A stretch of 64,000 nucleotides of DNA from Psychrobacter sp. 1044 (GCF_904846525.1 NZ_CAJHAZ010000008.1:1-64000), one strand, 5' to 3'; numbered from the stretch's first letter, positions 19,135 to 28,557 are shown. The notes: a model not told the origin generated them from the letters alone. Program-made: numbers and translations.

Positions 19135-19476
19135 TTAGTCATGAGCTTGGTCATTTTCTTGCAGCTCAGATAGTGAGTGAGTAATATTATTATTGTGGGT
19201 CACAACAATGGCCTCATCAATAATATGCTGGCTGACCCCGCGTTTACGCAGGCTTTCGATGAACACCTCATCATGGGCTAGGGTGTAGTCTTGATGATCG
19301 CGGTCAAGTCCTTGGCGAATATATAAACGAATAAGCCCTTGGATGCGTTTAAACCCCAACTCTTTTGAAGTGGCTTCTAATAGCGAAATCATCTCTTCAG
19401 ACAAACGAATACTGATCGGGCGCATGATTTTTTGCGGATGATCAGAAAACTTATTTTTCACACGTACAGGTATCAT
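19135..19476 (-). CDS. Small ribbon-helix-helix-like protein
   Basis: A 113-residue basic-to-acidic protein. Residues about 18-55 (MRPISIRLSEEMISLLEATSKELGF, then a helix RIQGLIRLYIRQGL) have the strand-helix-helix pattern of CopG/Arc-type DNA-binding proteins. The C-terminal half is hydrophilic and ends in an acidic tail. No toxin gene is next to it, so an orphan regulator is more likely than an antitoxin. It is followed by a clear terminator. Its targets are unknown. Confidence 0.65.
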   Translation of the reverse strand: MIPVRVKNKFSDHPQKIMRPISIRLSEEMISLLEATSKELGFKRIQGLIRLYIRQGLDRDHQDYTLAHDEVFIESLRKRGVSQHIIDEAIVVTHNNNITHSLSELQENDQAHD

Positions 19477-19599
19477 AATAAACCATTATTTTTAGTGAGT
19501 AGGAGTAAAGCACTCAGACAAAAACTAACCCAATCAAAACTATCCTTACCATACAACAAAAACGCCTAAAAGAACACCGTAGCCATGCCAATCGCACTA

Positions 19600-19769
19600 G
19601 GTCATGTCCTCAATCCAATCTATTAACCTCTAAATGGGATAAAAATGGCTAAATTTTGCCAAACATCGTAAAATAGCTTATTAATATCTCGACATTATTT
19701 GTGCTACTGTCCTTGTTTGACGGCAATTTATCTCATTTTTGTCACCACTTTTAAAATGAGGACACGCCC
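19600..19769. repeat. MITE-like element, family A, near tRNA-Asn
   Basis: The left end GGTCATGTCCTCA and right end TGAGGACACGCCC form 13-bp terminal inverted repeats with two mismatches. Both ends are flanked by TA (19598-19599 and 19770-19771), which fits a TA target duplication. The 170-bp interior has no coding frame. Related ends occur at 20138, 27852 and 35232, so this is a dispersed family. The mobilising transposase is not in the window. Confidence 0.7.
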
Positions 19770-19811
19770 TAAGATTGCGACTATCTTCTTAATTGAAAAC
19801 GGCAACCATAA

Positions 19812-19844
19812 AAAAACCTTCATCAAATAATGATGAAGGTTTTT
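19812..19844 (-). terminator. Terminator after tRNA-Asn
   Basis: Perfect 14-bp arms AAAAACCTTCATCA (19812-19825) and TGATGAAGGTTTTT (19831-19844) around a 5-nt loop, six bases past the tRNA 3' end on the minus strand. Confidence 0.88.
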
Positions 19845-19850
19845 AGTATA

Positions 19851-19926
19851 TGGCTCTCCAACCTGGGCTCGAACCAGGGACACACGGATTAACAGTCCGT
19901 TGCTCTACCAACTGAGCTATTGGAGA
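19851..19926 (-). tRNA. tRNA-Asn (anticodon GTT)
   Basis: A 76-nt tRNA on the minus strand. The acceptor TCTCCAA pairs with TTGGAGA, the D-arm is GCTCAGTTGGTAGAGC, the anticodon arm CGGACTGTTAATCCG gives GTT, the T-arm is CTGGTTCGAGCCCAG, and CCA is encoded. It sits between two copies of the family A MITE. Confidence 0.96.
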
Positions 19927-20137
19927 ATAAGTTGGTATAACGATAAGTTAGATAAGCGCTATTGCTTGTCTTGTTTGCGTTATGTGGGGCACATTTTAGC
20001 CAAGTTGTTATAGGCTGTCAACCTTATTATGCCATTAATTATAAATATTGTTGTTATCTATCAAAAATAACCAGCAATCACTTATAAAGCGGGCTGTTTT
20101 GGCAAATTTTGACCGCTAAAATATTATTTTTTGACTA

Positions 20138-20190
20138 GGGCGTGTCTTCAATTCAATCGATAAATCTCTAAATGGGCTAAAAATGGTCAA
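20138..20190. repeat. Truncated MITE, family A left end
   Basis: GGGCGTGTCTTCAATTCAAT and the following TCTCTAAATGGG(C)TAAAAATGG closely match the left half of the element at 19600 and also start right after TA. No matching right end is found nearby, so it is a truncated or decayed copy. Confidence 0.6.
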
Positions 20191-20360
20191 AACCCTTATT
20201 TATGTAAGTTGTATATAAAATCTAGCGGTAATTTGATTAGACAAGTCGCCTATCTTTTTGAATAGTAAAACAATCTGTACCTCCCTCGAAACAAAAAAAT
20301 CAGAAACAGCCCTTCACATTGCTAGAATATTTCTATAGAATACCGACCGTATGGTTTCTT

Positions 20361-20376
20361 TAATGTATATACATTA
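20361..20376. promoter_or_regulatory. 16-bp perfect palindrome upstream of the SMR-tetR operon
   Basis: TAATGTATATACATTA is a perfect dyad 37 bp before the efflux gene start. Twenty bases further upstream is a weaker dyad-like ATACCGACCGTATGGT (20340-20355). Both are placed as expected for the operator of the TetR protein encoded at 20759, which would then autoregulate the pair. Which of the two is used cannot be told by eye. Confidence 0.5.
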
Positions 20377-20412
20377 TTAATATGTGATCAATCTGAGACA
20401 GGTAACCTAATT

Positions 20413-20757
20413 ATGAGTCCCACCACTATTGCTTACGGTTATCTAGCCATCGCCATCATTTGCGAAGTGGTTGGCACGACCTTTTTAGTCAAGTCAGAGC
20501 AGTTTACGCGTTTGGTACCGACCCTGATTATGGGTGTGCTTTATGCCATCTCGTTTTACTTATTAACTCAAACCATCAAAACCATACCGCTTGGTATTGC
20601 TTATGCACTATGGGGCGGGTTGGGGATTGTGCTGACATCGCTCGTTGGCTTGATTTTTTTTAAGCAAAGTCTTGATACGGCAGCTGTGGTTGGTATCGCT
20701 ATGATTGTGGGCGGTGTCGTGGTGATGAACTTATTCTCTAATTCTGTGGTGCACTGA
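20413..20757 (+). CDS. Small multidrug resistance (SMR/EmrE-like) efflux protein
   Basis: A 114-residue, four-helix inner-membrane proton antiporter for quaternary ammonium or cationic compounds. The essential membrane Glu is Glu18 in AIICEVVGTTFLVKSE. The helix 3 motif YALWGGLGIVLTSLVG matches EmrE/QacE/SugE-type pumps. It is directly followed by a TetR gene one base after the stop, so they form an operon. SMR proteins sometimes move betaine or choline, and betBAT follows at 21503, but drug efflux is the simpler reading. Confidence 0.9.
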   Translation: MSPTTIAYGYLAIAIICEVVGTTFLVKSEQFTRLVPTLIMGVLYAISFYLLTQTIKTIPLGIAYALWGGLGIVLTSLVGLIFFKQSLDTAAVVGIAMIVGGVVVMNLFSNSVVH

Positions 20758-20758
20758 T

Positions 20759-21331
20759 ATGGAAATGGAAAACGCTTACAAACGTAAAAAACAGCCCGAA
20801 GTTGTCCGTCGTGCGCTACTAGATCAGGCAGCGCGAATCACGTTAGAGCAGGGCTTATCAAAAGTGACCTTTCAGGCGGTCGCTGATGCGGTCGGAGTGA
20901 CCAAAGGCGGGGTGATGCATCATTTCACCACTAAAAATGCACTCATTCTTGAAGTGTTTCATGATGCGATGGCTAGATTTGAGGCAGAAGTCAATCAAGC
21001 CATGGCAGAAGACCCTGTGCGTTATGGCTCTTTTACTCGTGCCTATATCAATGCCACAATTAGCTTAGGCGAAAAAGGGCAGGAAGAGCTCGATAGTCAA
21101 GCAACCTTATATGCATTGATGCTAGGCGATAGTGAGTTACGTGAGTTGTGGGCCAAGTGGGCAAATGCACAATTAAAGAAACATCAAGCAACTGACAATA
21201 CCGAAACATTATGTATGGTGCGTCTTGTGGCTGATGGCATTTGGCTCTCTGATTTTTCAGGCATTAGTATCTCAGATAAAACCTCTATTCATAAGCGTTT
21301 GATAAAAATGACGCAACCTGAGAATGAATAA
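20759..21331 (+). CDS. TetR-family regulator
   Basis: A 190-residue repressor. The N-terminal helix-turn-helix is about residues 30-65 (ITLEQGLSKVTFQAVADAVGVTKGGVMHHFTTKNAL). The C-terminal half is the ligand-binding and dimer domain. Met3 is an alternative start. Its coupling to the SMR gene suggests it senses the pump's substrate. It is not a clear BetI, since the BetI-like stretch around STGIISHYF is absent, although it lies just upstream of betB; control of the bet genes is possible but not shown. Confidence 0.85.
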   Translation: MEMENAYKRKKQPEVVRRALLDQAARITLEQGLSKVTFQAVADAVGVTKGGVMHHFTTKNALILEVFHDAMARFEAEVNQAMAEDPVRYGSFTRAYINATISLGEKGQEELDSQATLYALMLGDSELRELWAKWANAQLKKHQATDNTETLCMVRLVADGIWLSDFSGISISDKTSIHKRLIKMTQPENE

Positions 21332-21502
21332 AATACTGTTCTTAAGTGATTGATCAAAGAAGATTTTTTATTAAAAAAGCATTGAAAGACAGGCTTGTAG
21401 CAATAGGCTATATAAATTTATTTTAAACATTTAACCCATGACGACATTATTTAGCATTAGCTTGTTTATAAGGCTTGTGCCAGTCGTTAATAGGAGCACC
21501 GC

Positions 21503-23017
21503 ATGACAGATTCAAAAACAGACCTAAACAACTTAACAGACACCATTGATTTAAAACAAATACAAACTGCTTATATTAATGGTCGTTACTTAGCAATCGA
21601 CGAATCGCTTGCTACTTTTGAAGACATCAATCCAGCCACGGGTGAAGTGTTAACTACCGTTCAGCAAACGACCAGTGAGCAGATTAATGAAGCGGTAAAA
21701 GCAGCACAAAAAGGTCAAAAAGTTTGGGCGGCGATGACGGCGGTTGAGCGCAGTCGTATTTTACTAAAGGCGGTTGCGATATTACGTGAGCGCAACGATG
21801 TACTCGCGTTACTTGAAACCAAAGACACGGGCAAAGCGCTCTCTGAAACCAAATATGTCGATATCGTGACTGGTGCTGATGTCGTTGAGTATTATGCAGG
21901 GCTTGCGTCGATGATTGAAGGTCGTCAGATTCCATTGCGTGATACTAGCTTTGTCTATACTCGCCGCGAGCCACTTGGCGTCGTCGCAGGTATCGGTGCG
22001 TGGAACTATCCTATTCAAATCGCGATGTGGAAAGCAGCACCAGCGTTAGCCGCTGGCAATGCGATGATTTTTAAACCTTCTGAAGTCACGCCTCTAACTG
22101 CGCTAAAACTGGCAGAAATATTGACAGAAGCGGGCTTACCAGATGGCGTCTTTAATGTTGTGCAAGGGGATTATAAAGTCGGCGAAGCGTTAACTCAGCA
22201 TCCTGATATCGCCAAAGTCTCGTTTACCGGTGGTGTACCCACTGGTAAAAAAGTGATGGAAAGTGCCGCATCTTCGTCGCTTAAAGACGTAACCTTGGAG
22301 CTTGGCGGTAAGTCGCCCTTGATTATATTTGATGATGCGGACATCGATACCGCCGCTGATATTGCGATGATGGCGAATTTCTATAGCAGTGGTCAAGTTT
22401 GTACCAATGGCACGCGCGTGTTTATCCCTAAAGCCTTACAAGCCAAGTTTGAAGAAGCCATATTATTGCGCGTCGAGCGTATTAAATTGGGCGATCCAAT
22501 GGATGAGAGTATTAATATGGGTCCATTGGTCAGCTTCCCACATATGGAGCGAGTACTTGGCTATATCGAGCAAGGAAAAGCGAGTGGTGCTCGTCTGCTA
22601 ACAGGCGGTGACCGTGTGACAACAGGCAAATTGGCAAATGGCGCATTCGTCGCACCGACGGTATTCACTGATTGCACCGATGAAATGACTATCGTGCGCG
22701 AAGAAATCTTTGGTCCAGTGATGTCAATATTGACTTATGAGACTGAAGAAGAAGTGATTCGCCGTGCCAATGATACCGAGTATGGTTTGGCAGCTGGGGT
22801 CGTGACTGCTGACTTGACCCGAGCGCATCGAGTCATCGCTCAAATTGAAGCGGGTATTTGCTGGTTAAATACGTGGGGCGAGTCGGCTGCACAAATGCCA
22901 GTGGGCGGTTATAAGCACTCAGGTATCGGCCGCGAAAACGGCATTGAAGCCCTTGAGCATTATACGCAGACCAAGTCTATCCAAGTAGAGCTTGGTAAGT
23001 TTGAATCGGTATTTTAA
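21503..23017 (+). CDS. betB: Betaine aldehyde dehydrogenase BetB
   Basis: A 504-residue NAD(P)-dependent aldehyde dehydrogenase converting betaine aldehyde to glycine betaine. Motifs: [38 protein letters not shown], and the catalytic Cys in [13 protein letters not shown]. The C-terminal [23 protein letters not shown] matches BetB. A strong TAGGAG site lies 6 bases before the ATG. The longer-than-usual N-terminus (about 25 residues before YINGRYL) is probably real given that site. It is followed by betA and betT in the same direction. Confidence 0.92.
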   Translation: MTDSKTDLNNLTDTIDLKQIQTAYINGRYLAIDESLATFEDINPATGEVLTTVQQTTSEQINEAVKAAQKGQKVWAAMTAVERSRILLKAVAILRERNDVLALLETKDTGKALSETKYVDIVTGADVVEYYAGLASMIEGRQIPLRDTSFVYTRREPLGVVAGIGAWNYPIQIAMWKAAPALAAGNAMIFKPSEVTPLTALKLAEILTEAGLPDGVFNVVQGDYKVGEALTQHPDIAKVSFTGGVPTGKKVMESAASSSLKDVTLELGGKSPLIIFDDADIDTAADIAMMANFYSSGQVCTNGTRVFIPKALQAKFEEAILLRVERIKLGDPMDESINMGPLVSFPHMERVLGYIEQGKASGARLLTGGDRVTTGKLANGAFVAPTVFTDCTDEMTIVREEIFGPVMSILTYETEEEVIRRANDTEYGLAAGVVTADLTRAHRVIAQIEAGICWLNTWGESAAQMPVGGYKHSGIGRENGIEALEHYTQTKSIQVELGKFESVF

Positions 23018-23045
23018 TCACTTTTTCTGTGAAATTTTTAAAACG

Positions 23046-23093
23046 GTAAGGCTGAATTATTAGGACTAATTTGTCCTTTTGGCACCGCCTTAC
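23046..23093 (+). other. Intercistronic stem structure between betB and betA
   Basis: Outer arms GTAAGGC (23046-23052) and GCCTTAC (23087-23093) enclose an inner AGGAC/GTCCT hairpin. There is no T-run, so it may modulate mRNA stability between the two bet genes rather than end transcription. Confidence 0.45.
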
Positions 23094-23134
23094 TGATATG
23101 AAATGATGGATTTTTTAATATTATGGAGCGTTTT

Positions 23135-24835
23135 ATGACATCAACCACACCTGAATATGACTACATCATCGTTGGCGCAGGCTCAGCAGGCAATGTGCTG
23201 GCCACCCGTTTGACCGAAGATGCCAACATTAAGGTGTTGCTGTTAGAAGCGGGTCGCCCAGACCATCGCTTAGACTTTCGCACGCAGATGCCAGCAGCGC
23301 TCGCTATGCCGTTGCAAGGTACTACTTATAACTGGGGTTATAAAACCGATCCTGAGCCCTATATGAATAACCGCGTCATGGATTGCGGTCGCGGTAAAGG
23401 ACTGGGCGGCTCGTCTCTGATTAATGGGATGTGCTATATCCGTGGTAATGCCTTAGATTTTGATGACTGGTCTGAGATCAAAGGCCTAGAAGATTGGACC
23501 TATTTGGATTGCTTGCCGTATTTCAAAAAGTTAGAAAATCGTGATGCTGGCGAGAATGACTATCATGGTGTGGGCGGTCCGGTTGAGATGACCACCTCCA
23601 AACCTGGGGTCAATCCTTTATTTGAAGCGATGATCGAAGCAGGCGTGCAAGCAGGCTATCCAAGCACGGATGATTTAAATGGCTATCAACAAGAAGGCTT
23701 TGGGCCGATGGATCGCTTTGTGACGCCTAATGGTCGCCGCGCTTCGACTGCTCGCGGTTATCTCGACCGCGCCAAACCGCGTAGCAATATCACCATTTTA
23801 ACGGGTGCATTGACTGACGTAATCTTATTCGACGGTAAGCGCGCTGTCGGCGTTAAAGTCGCGCATCAAGGTCAAACCAAGAATTTTTACGCGTCTCGTG
23901 AGGTGATTGTTTCATCAGGTGCGATTGCCTCGCCGCAATTATTGCAGCGCTCTGGTATTGGTCCTGGTCAATGGCTTAAAGATTTGGGTATCAATGAGAT
24001 TTTAGATTTACCGGGTGTTGGTAATAATCTACAAGACCATTTAGAGTTGTATATGCAGTACGAATGTAAGCTGCCAGTGTCGATTGCGCCTGCCAATAAA
24101 TGGTGGAATAAGCCTGCCATCGGTGCCGAGTGGTTGTTCAATGGCACAGGACTTGGCGCGTCAAATCAGTTCGAAGGTGGCGGTTTTATTCGTACCGATG
24201 AGAAGTTTACCCATCCTAATATTCAGTATCATTTCCTACCGTTAGCAGTGCGCTACGATGGTCGTAGTGCCGTGAAGTCGCACAGTTTCCAAGCGCATGT
24301 GGGCTCATTGCGCTCGCCAAGTCGTGGTCGCGTCAAGCTGACCTCAAAAGATCCAAGCGCGCATCCGAGCATCTTGTTTAACTATATGTCTCACGAGCAA
24401 GATTGGCAAGAGTTCCGCGCTGCCATGCGTATCACCCGTGAGATTATGCATCAGCCAGCGCTCGACCCTTATCGTGGTCGCTCGATTGCGCCAACCGATG
24501 ACTTGGTGACCGATGCGCAGCTAGACGAATATGTTCGTAATCATAGCGAGACCGCTTACCATCCTTCGTGTACTTGTGCGATGGGTGAAGGTAATGATTC
24601 GGTCGTCAATGGCGAAGGACTCGTACACGGCATCGATGGCTTGCGCGTCGTTGATGCGTCGATTATGCCAAATATCATCAGTGGTAATCTAAACGCCACC
24701 ACCATTATGCTTGCCGAAAAAATCGTCGATAAGATGCGTGGTAAGCAGTTGCCACGCTCGACGGTAGACTATTACGTTGCCAATGGTGCACCGCTTAGAA
24801 CTGAGCCGATGCGCGCTTACCGCTCTACTGTCTAA
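23135..24835 (+). CDS. betA: Choline dehydrogenase BetA
   Basis: A 566-residue membrane-associated GMC flavoprotein oxidising choline to betaine aldehyde. The FAD motif is [19 protein letters not shown] signature 1 is [20 protein letters not shown], signature 2 is [16 protein letters not shown], and the catalytic end has [10 protein letters not shown] and [15 protein letters not shown]. The frame could start at 23123, but that ATG is itself part of the TATGGAGCG ribosome site of the ATG at 23135. It ends at a terminator at 24886-24913. Confidence 0.93.
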   Translation: MTSTTPEYDYIIVGAGSAGNVLATRLTEDANIKVLLLEAGRPDHRLDFRTQMPAALAMPLQGTTYNWGYKTDPEPYMNNRVMDCGRGKGLGGSSLINGMCYIRGNALDFDDWSEIKGLEDWTYLDCLPYFKKLENRDAGENDYHGVGGPVEMTTSKPGVNPLFEAMIEAGVQAGYPSTDDLNGYQQEGFGPMDRFVTPNGRRASTARGYLDRAKPRSNITILTGALTDVILFDGKRAVGVKVAHQGQTKNFYASREVIVSSGAIASPQLLQRSGIGPGQWLKDLGINEILDLPGVGNNLQDHLELYMQYECKLPVSIAPANKWWNKPAIGAEWLFNGTGLGASNQFEGGGFIRTDEKFTHPNIQYHFLPLAVRYDGRSAVKSHSFQAHVGSLRSPSRGRVKLTSKDPSAHPSILFNYMSHEQDWQEFRAAMRITREIMHQPALDPYRGRSIAPTDDLVTDAQLDEYVRNHSETAYHPSCTCAMGEGNDSVVNGEGLVHGIDGLRVVDASIMPNIISGNLNATTIMLAEKIVDKMRGKQLPRSTVDYYVANGAPLRTEPMRAYRSTV

Positions 24836-24885
24836 AGAGCTATATGAGCTATTAGGCAATGAAATATATAAGCAATTTCAATAAG

Positions 24886-24913
24886 AAGACCTTTCCACGC
24901 AAAGGTCTTTTTC
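24886..24913 (+). terminator. Terminator after betA
   Basis: Perfect 9-bp stem AAGACCTTT/AAAGGTCTT with a 6-nt loop, followed by a short T-run. betT therefore probably has its own promoter or depends on readthrough. Confidence 0.8.
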
Positions 24914-25092
24914 ATCAGCGCTAACGTATTAAGTATTTTTAATACTGTTATGGCTGCCTTTGATTGTCATTTAAATTTTTATTTACATCGCAATTTTTAT
25001 TTATTGGTACTGCTTTGTGCGTCATACAGTCCTCAAATTATGACGGACAAATCAATATCAGACCCTGTTTAATTTACCTATTGAGGTCTTTT

Positions 25093-27138
25093 ATGTACAG
25101 CTCGCCATCAAAAGATGCGACGAAACCCCTGACTCTAAACAAGACGGTTTTTTTAGGTTCAGCTATTATTTCTATTTTATTAATTATCTGGACGATTGCG
25201 TTTCCAGATTATAGTGAGACATTGTTAAGCTCAAGCATGGCATGGGTATCAGAGAGTTTTGGCTGGTATTACATGCTGGTGGTTGCCGCTTACAGTATAT
25301 TTGCACTATTTGTTGGTTTTTCTAAATACGGCGATATCAAGCTTGGGCAAGATCACGAAAAAGCCCAGTTTCCTTTCCTAGCATGGGCCGCGATGCTGTT
25401 CTCTGCGGGTATCGGTATTGATTTACTGTTTTTTGGTGCCTCTGAGCCATTGATGCATTATTTAACGCCGCATACGGGGCTGGAGCCTGCCAGTGCAGAA
25501 GCCATGCGCGAAGCACTTGCGCAAACCTTTTTACATTGGGGTCTACATGGTTGGGGTATTTATGCACTCATCGGTATGGCATTGGCGTACTTTGCGTATC
25601 GTAAAAACATGCCATTGGCGCTGCGTTCACCACTGACGCCTATCTTTGGCGAGCGTTTAATCAAGGGCTGGCTTGGTGATGGTATTGATACCTTTGGTGT
25701 TGTTTGTACCTTGATGGGTATCGCCACCAGCTTAGGCATTGGGGTATTGCAGGCCAATGCTGGATTGACCCATGTTTTCGGTATTGAATCTAGCAAAACA
25801 GTCCAGACGCTTATTATTGTAGGTGTCGTTGCTGCTGCAGCTATTTCGGCGATGACAGGTGTGGAAAAGGGCGTCCGCCGCTTATCTGAATTTAATATGC
25901 TATCGTCGATATTACTATTAATCGCCATATTGGTGATGGGTAATACGGTGTATTTGCTGAATACCTTTACCCAAAATATCGGTCAATATTTCCAAACCAT
26001 TCTCTTTAAAACTTTTGATGTATATGCCTATGACGGTACTGCTGGTGCCGACTGGAAATCAGGCTGGACAATTTTTTTCTGGGCATGGTGGGTCGCTTGG
26101 GCACCGTTTGTTGGTCTATTTATCGCACGTATTAGCCGTGGTCGTACCTTGCGTGAGTTTGTCTTTGGTGTGATGTTTATTCCGCTTGGTTTCATTTTTG
26201 CCTGGTTCTCTATCTTTGGTAATTCAGCGATAGATTTGGTTGCTAATGGTGCCACTGAGCTTGGTGAAATCGCTGTTAATGACGCCGCCATGGGTATGTT
26301 TGCCTTGTTTGAGTATTTTCCTTACAGTGACGTTTTATCATTCGCTGGTGTGGTCATTGGTTTAGTATTCTTTGTGACCTCAGCGGACTCAGGCGCGTTA
26401 GTATTAGCGAATTTGAGCTCACGCGGCATGACCAATGACACGGACGCTCCTGTTTGGTTGCGCTTGTTTTGGGCAGCAGCAACGGGTCTTATCACTTTAG
26501 GATTATTATTTGCTGGTGGTTTTGCCTCATTACAGTCAGTATCCGTTATTGCAGGTTTGCCATTCTCACTCATCCTTGTGCTCTATATGGTGTCGATGTG
26601 GAGATCATTAAAAGAAGAAGGTAATAAACGTAAGGCAAGTACGATTGGTACGGCTAATGTGCTGGATAGTGGTAAGAGTTGGAAAGCACGCTTGCAACGT
26701 ATCGTCAGTTTCCCTAGACATGCACAAGTTGAACGCTTTTTACAAAATGTGGTTAGACCTGCCATGACGGAAGTTGAAAAAGAATTTGCGGCAGGCGGTC
26801 TAAAAACCTCTTTGGACATCCGTAACCCTGAACATATCGGACAAGATATAGATGAAGGCATGGATGAAAGTAGCGGTCAAATAGATGGTCTAAAATTGCG
26901 AGTTGGACATGGCGATGAAGATGACTTTATTTATGAAGTTAATTTGATTAAAGCTGAGCGTCCTAACTTTACATTGAGCACCTCAACTAAGAATGCAGAG
27001 TACTATTATCGTGCCGAAGTGTTCTTGAGTGAAGGCTCACAAGAGTATGACTTGGTAGGTTACTCCAAAGAGCAAGTATTGGTCGATATCTTAAATCAGT
27101 ACGAGCGCCATTTGCAGTATCTACATTTAGAGCGTTAA
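25093..27138 (+). CDS. betT: BCCT-family choline/betaine transporter BetT
   Basis: A 681-residue inner-membrane importer of choline driven by ion gradients. It has 12 predicted helices, with the BCCT signature region WWVAWAPFVGLFIARISRGRTLREF and SADSGALVLANLSSRG. A long cytoplasmic C-terminus (about 500-681) is typical of osmoregulated BetT. The frame is open from 24964, but those 43 extra residues lack family similarity; TTGAGGTC before the ATG at 25093 supports the shorter form. It supplies the choline oxidised by BetA and BetB. Confidence 0.9.
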   Translation: MYSSPSKDATKPLTLNKTVFLGSAIISILLIIWTIAFPDYSETLLSSSMAWVSESFGWYYMLVVAAYSIFALFVGFSKYGDIKLGQDHEKAQFPFLAWAAMLFSAGIGIDLLFFGASEPLMHYLTPHTGLEPASAEAMREALAQTFLHWGLHGWGIYALIGMALAYFAYRKNMPLALRSPLTPIFGERLIKGWLGDGIDTFGVVCTLMGIATSLGIGVLQANAGLTHVFGIESSKTVQTLIIVGVVAAAAISAMTGVEKGVRRLSEFNMLSSILLLIAILVMGNTVYLLNTFTQNIGQYFQTILFKTFDVYAYDGTAGADWKSGWTIFFWAWWVAWAPFVGLFIARISRGRTLREFVFGVMFIPLGFIFAWFSIFGNSAIDLVANGATELGEIAVNDAAMGMFALFEYFPYSDVLSFAGVVIGLVFFVTSADSGALVLANLSSRGMTNDTDAPVWLRLFWAAATGLITLGLLFAGGFASLQSVSVIAGLPFSLILVLYMVSMWRSLKEEGNKRKASTIGTANVLDSGKSWKARLQRIVSFPRHAQVERFLQNVVRPAMTEVEKEFAAGGLKTSLDIRNPEHIGQDIDEGMDESSGQIDGLKLRVGHGDEDDFIYEVNLIKAERPNFTLSTSTKNAEYYYRAEVFLSEGSQEYDLVGYSKEQVLVDILNQYERHLQYLHLER

Positions 27139-27198
27139 TTGATTTATCAACACGTCCTGAATATTTAAGTAAAAACACTTAAGTAAAAACATCGTAAC

Positions 27199-27239
27199 AA
27201 ACAACCCCATAAGTTGAATGCAGCTTATGGGGTTGTTTT
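27199..27239 (+). terminator. Terminator after betT
   Basis: Arms AACAACCCCATAAG and CTTATGGGGTTGTT with a 9-nt loop, then a T-rich end, 60 bp past the betT stop. Confidence 0.85.
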
Positions 27240-27328
27240 ATGAAAAATAAAATCAGTAGATATAGGGTAAAATATATAAAGATACGTTTCGGATTATCAG
27301 TTTCGAAATATTAGCAAAGGATAAGTTT

Positions 27329-27820
27329 GTGACCACATTAAAGTACATCGCTCATTATTCTGAGCAAGTTCAAACCCAAGCGGCATTGCTGATTAGCGAT
27401 GGTAAATTGGGCGCATATCTAGAAAAAAAGTATCCCACTCAGCACCAAATAAAAAGTGATAAGGCGCTTTATCAGTATATCAATGAGATAAAAAACCAAT
27501 ATATGCGCAAAGTGGGACAGTTATCGAATGTCAGCTATAGCAGTAAATTAACGGTTCTCAAACATGCGCTAGGTATTCATACCACCCAGTCTCGCATACA
27601 GGGCAGCAAGCTCAAATCGCACAACAGCATCACCGTGGCCAGCTTATTTCAAGAAGCGCCGCCTGAGTTTTTGCGCATGATTGTTGTGCATGAGTTGGCG
27701 CATTTTAAAGAGCATGAGCACAACAAAGCTTTTTATCAATTATGCTGTCATATGGAGCCTGAGTATCATCAGTTTGAGCTTGATACGCGGTTGTGGCTGC
27801 ACTGGCGCGAACTGAGTTGA
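27329..27820 (+). CDS. YgjP/DUF45-like zinc metallopeptidase
   Basis: A 163-residue cytoplasmic protein with a zinc motif VVHELAHFKEHEH (HELAH at 121-125) followed by HNKAFYQLCCHMEPEY, the pattern of the YgjP/WrtI-like DUF45 family. It is shorter than E. coli YgjP in the N-terminal part. The start is GTG with an AAAGGATAAG site. It is a single gene between betT and a MITE remnant. The physiological substrate is not known. Confidence 0.8.
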   Translation: MTTLKYIAHYSEQVQTQAALLISDGKLGAYLEKKYPTQHQIKSDKALYQYINEIKNQYMRKVGQLSNVSYSSKLTVLKHALGIHTTQSRIQGSKLKSHNSITVASLFQEAPPEFLRMIVVHELAHFKEHEHNKAFYQLCCHMEPEYHQFELDTRLWLHWRELS

Positions 27821-27851
27821 TCGCAGTGCTGTATTCTTTTCTTCTCTTCTC

Positions 27852-27867
27852 AAAATGAGGACACGCC
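27852..27867. repeat. MITE family A right-end remnant
   Basis: AAAATGAGGACACGCC is identical to the right end of the element at 19600-19769, but no matching left end is close by. It lies 32 bp past the metallopeptidase stop. Confidence 0.5.
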
Positions 27868-27877
27868 ACAGATTGTA

Positions 27878-27918
27878 TTTCTTATCATAACTTTCTTATC
27901 ATAACTTTCTTATCATAA
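27878..27918. repeat. 14-bp tandem repeat (three units)
   Basis: TTTCTTATCATAAC occurs twice exactly and a third time in its first 13 bases. It is directly beside the MITE end and 85 bp before the next gene, in the likely promoter region. Copy number changes could alter promoter spacing. Confidence 0.8.
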
Positions 27919-28002
27919 ATAATATTATACCTTTTATTAATATATTTTAGTGTATAATTTAATAACGATGATTTTAATGATGGTTGATAAATGGAGAAGA
28001 TG

Positions 28003-28488
28003 ATGAAACGGATAGTTGCAACTGCACTTGCTATAAGCGCCGCCTCACTGATGGTTGGCTGTACAGCGACCAATGCCATGTCACAAAAGAGTGACGTCAT
28101 TCCAGAGAATAAAAAACCGACGCCATCGGTGTTGATAAATGTGACATCAGAGGATGCTCAAGTGCAGCTGATGTCGATGGTACTGACCATGCAATCAGCG
28201 CAGCAAGGTGCCAATACTCGAGTATTGCTCTGCGGTCCAGCCGGTGATATGGCGCTCCGTGACGCACCCAAAAGTGTGACCACAGCACAACCGCCTAAAA
28301 ATATGAGCCCACAGGGTTTGATGCAAATGGTCATGAAGAATACCAATACCAAGGTTGAGGTTTGTGCGCTTTATCTACCGGGTAAGGGTATTGACCAATC
28401 GGCACTGATTGACGGCGTGAGTGCTGCTGATCCTGCTGACATCGGGGCGCTAATGGTCGATCAAACCACCAAGATAATGAGCTTTTAG
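28003..28488 (+). CDS. DsrE-like lipoprotein
   Basis: About 161 residues. A signal peptide ends in lipobox MVGC (Cys20 counting from the chosen start), so export and lipid anchoring are predicted. The rest resembles DsrE/DsrF-fold proteins: TRVLLCGPAGDMALRDA, then SPQGLMQMVMKNTNTKVEVCALYLPG and a C-terminal helix. Cysteines in LLCGP and VEVCALY are in DsrE-like positions. The first in-frame ATG is 27991, but GGAG lies between it and the ATGATG at 28000-28005. A role in sulfur or redox chemistry of the envelope is inference. Confidence 0.7.
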   Translation: MKRIVATALAISAASLMVGCTATNAMSQKSDVIPENKKPTPSVLINVTSEDAQVQLMSMVLTMQSAQQGANTRVLLCGPAGDMALRDAPKSVTTAQPPKNMSPQGLMQMVMKNTNTKVEVCALYLPGKGIDQSALIDGVSAADPADIGALMVDQTTKIMSF

Positions 28489-28522
28489 GCAGATAAAAAA
28501 TAATTAGTAGTTTGATGAATAG

Positions 28523-28557
28523 AAAGGGTGTGATATCAGTTATCGCATCCTTTTTTT
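28523..28557 (+). terminator. Terminator after DsrE-like gene
   Basis: GGGTGTGATA pairs with TATCGCATCC (two G-U pairs) around a short loop, and a seven-T run follows on the plus strand. Confidence 0.75.

Noticed and set aside
19135..19476. Toxin-antitoxin pair
   Set aside because: The RHH-like gene has no adjacent toxin frame; the flanks are a terminator and a MITE.
20759..21331. TetR gene as betI
   Set aside because: It is coupled to the SMR gene and lacks BetI-specific stretches; the link to betB is only positional.
24964..25092. N-terminal extension of BetT
   Set aside because: It has no family similarity, and a good ribosome site lies before the ATG at 25093.
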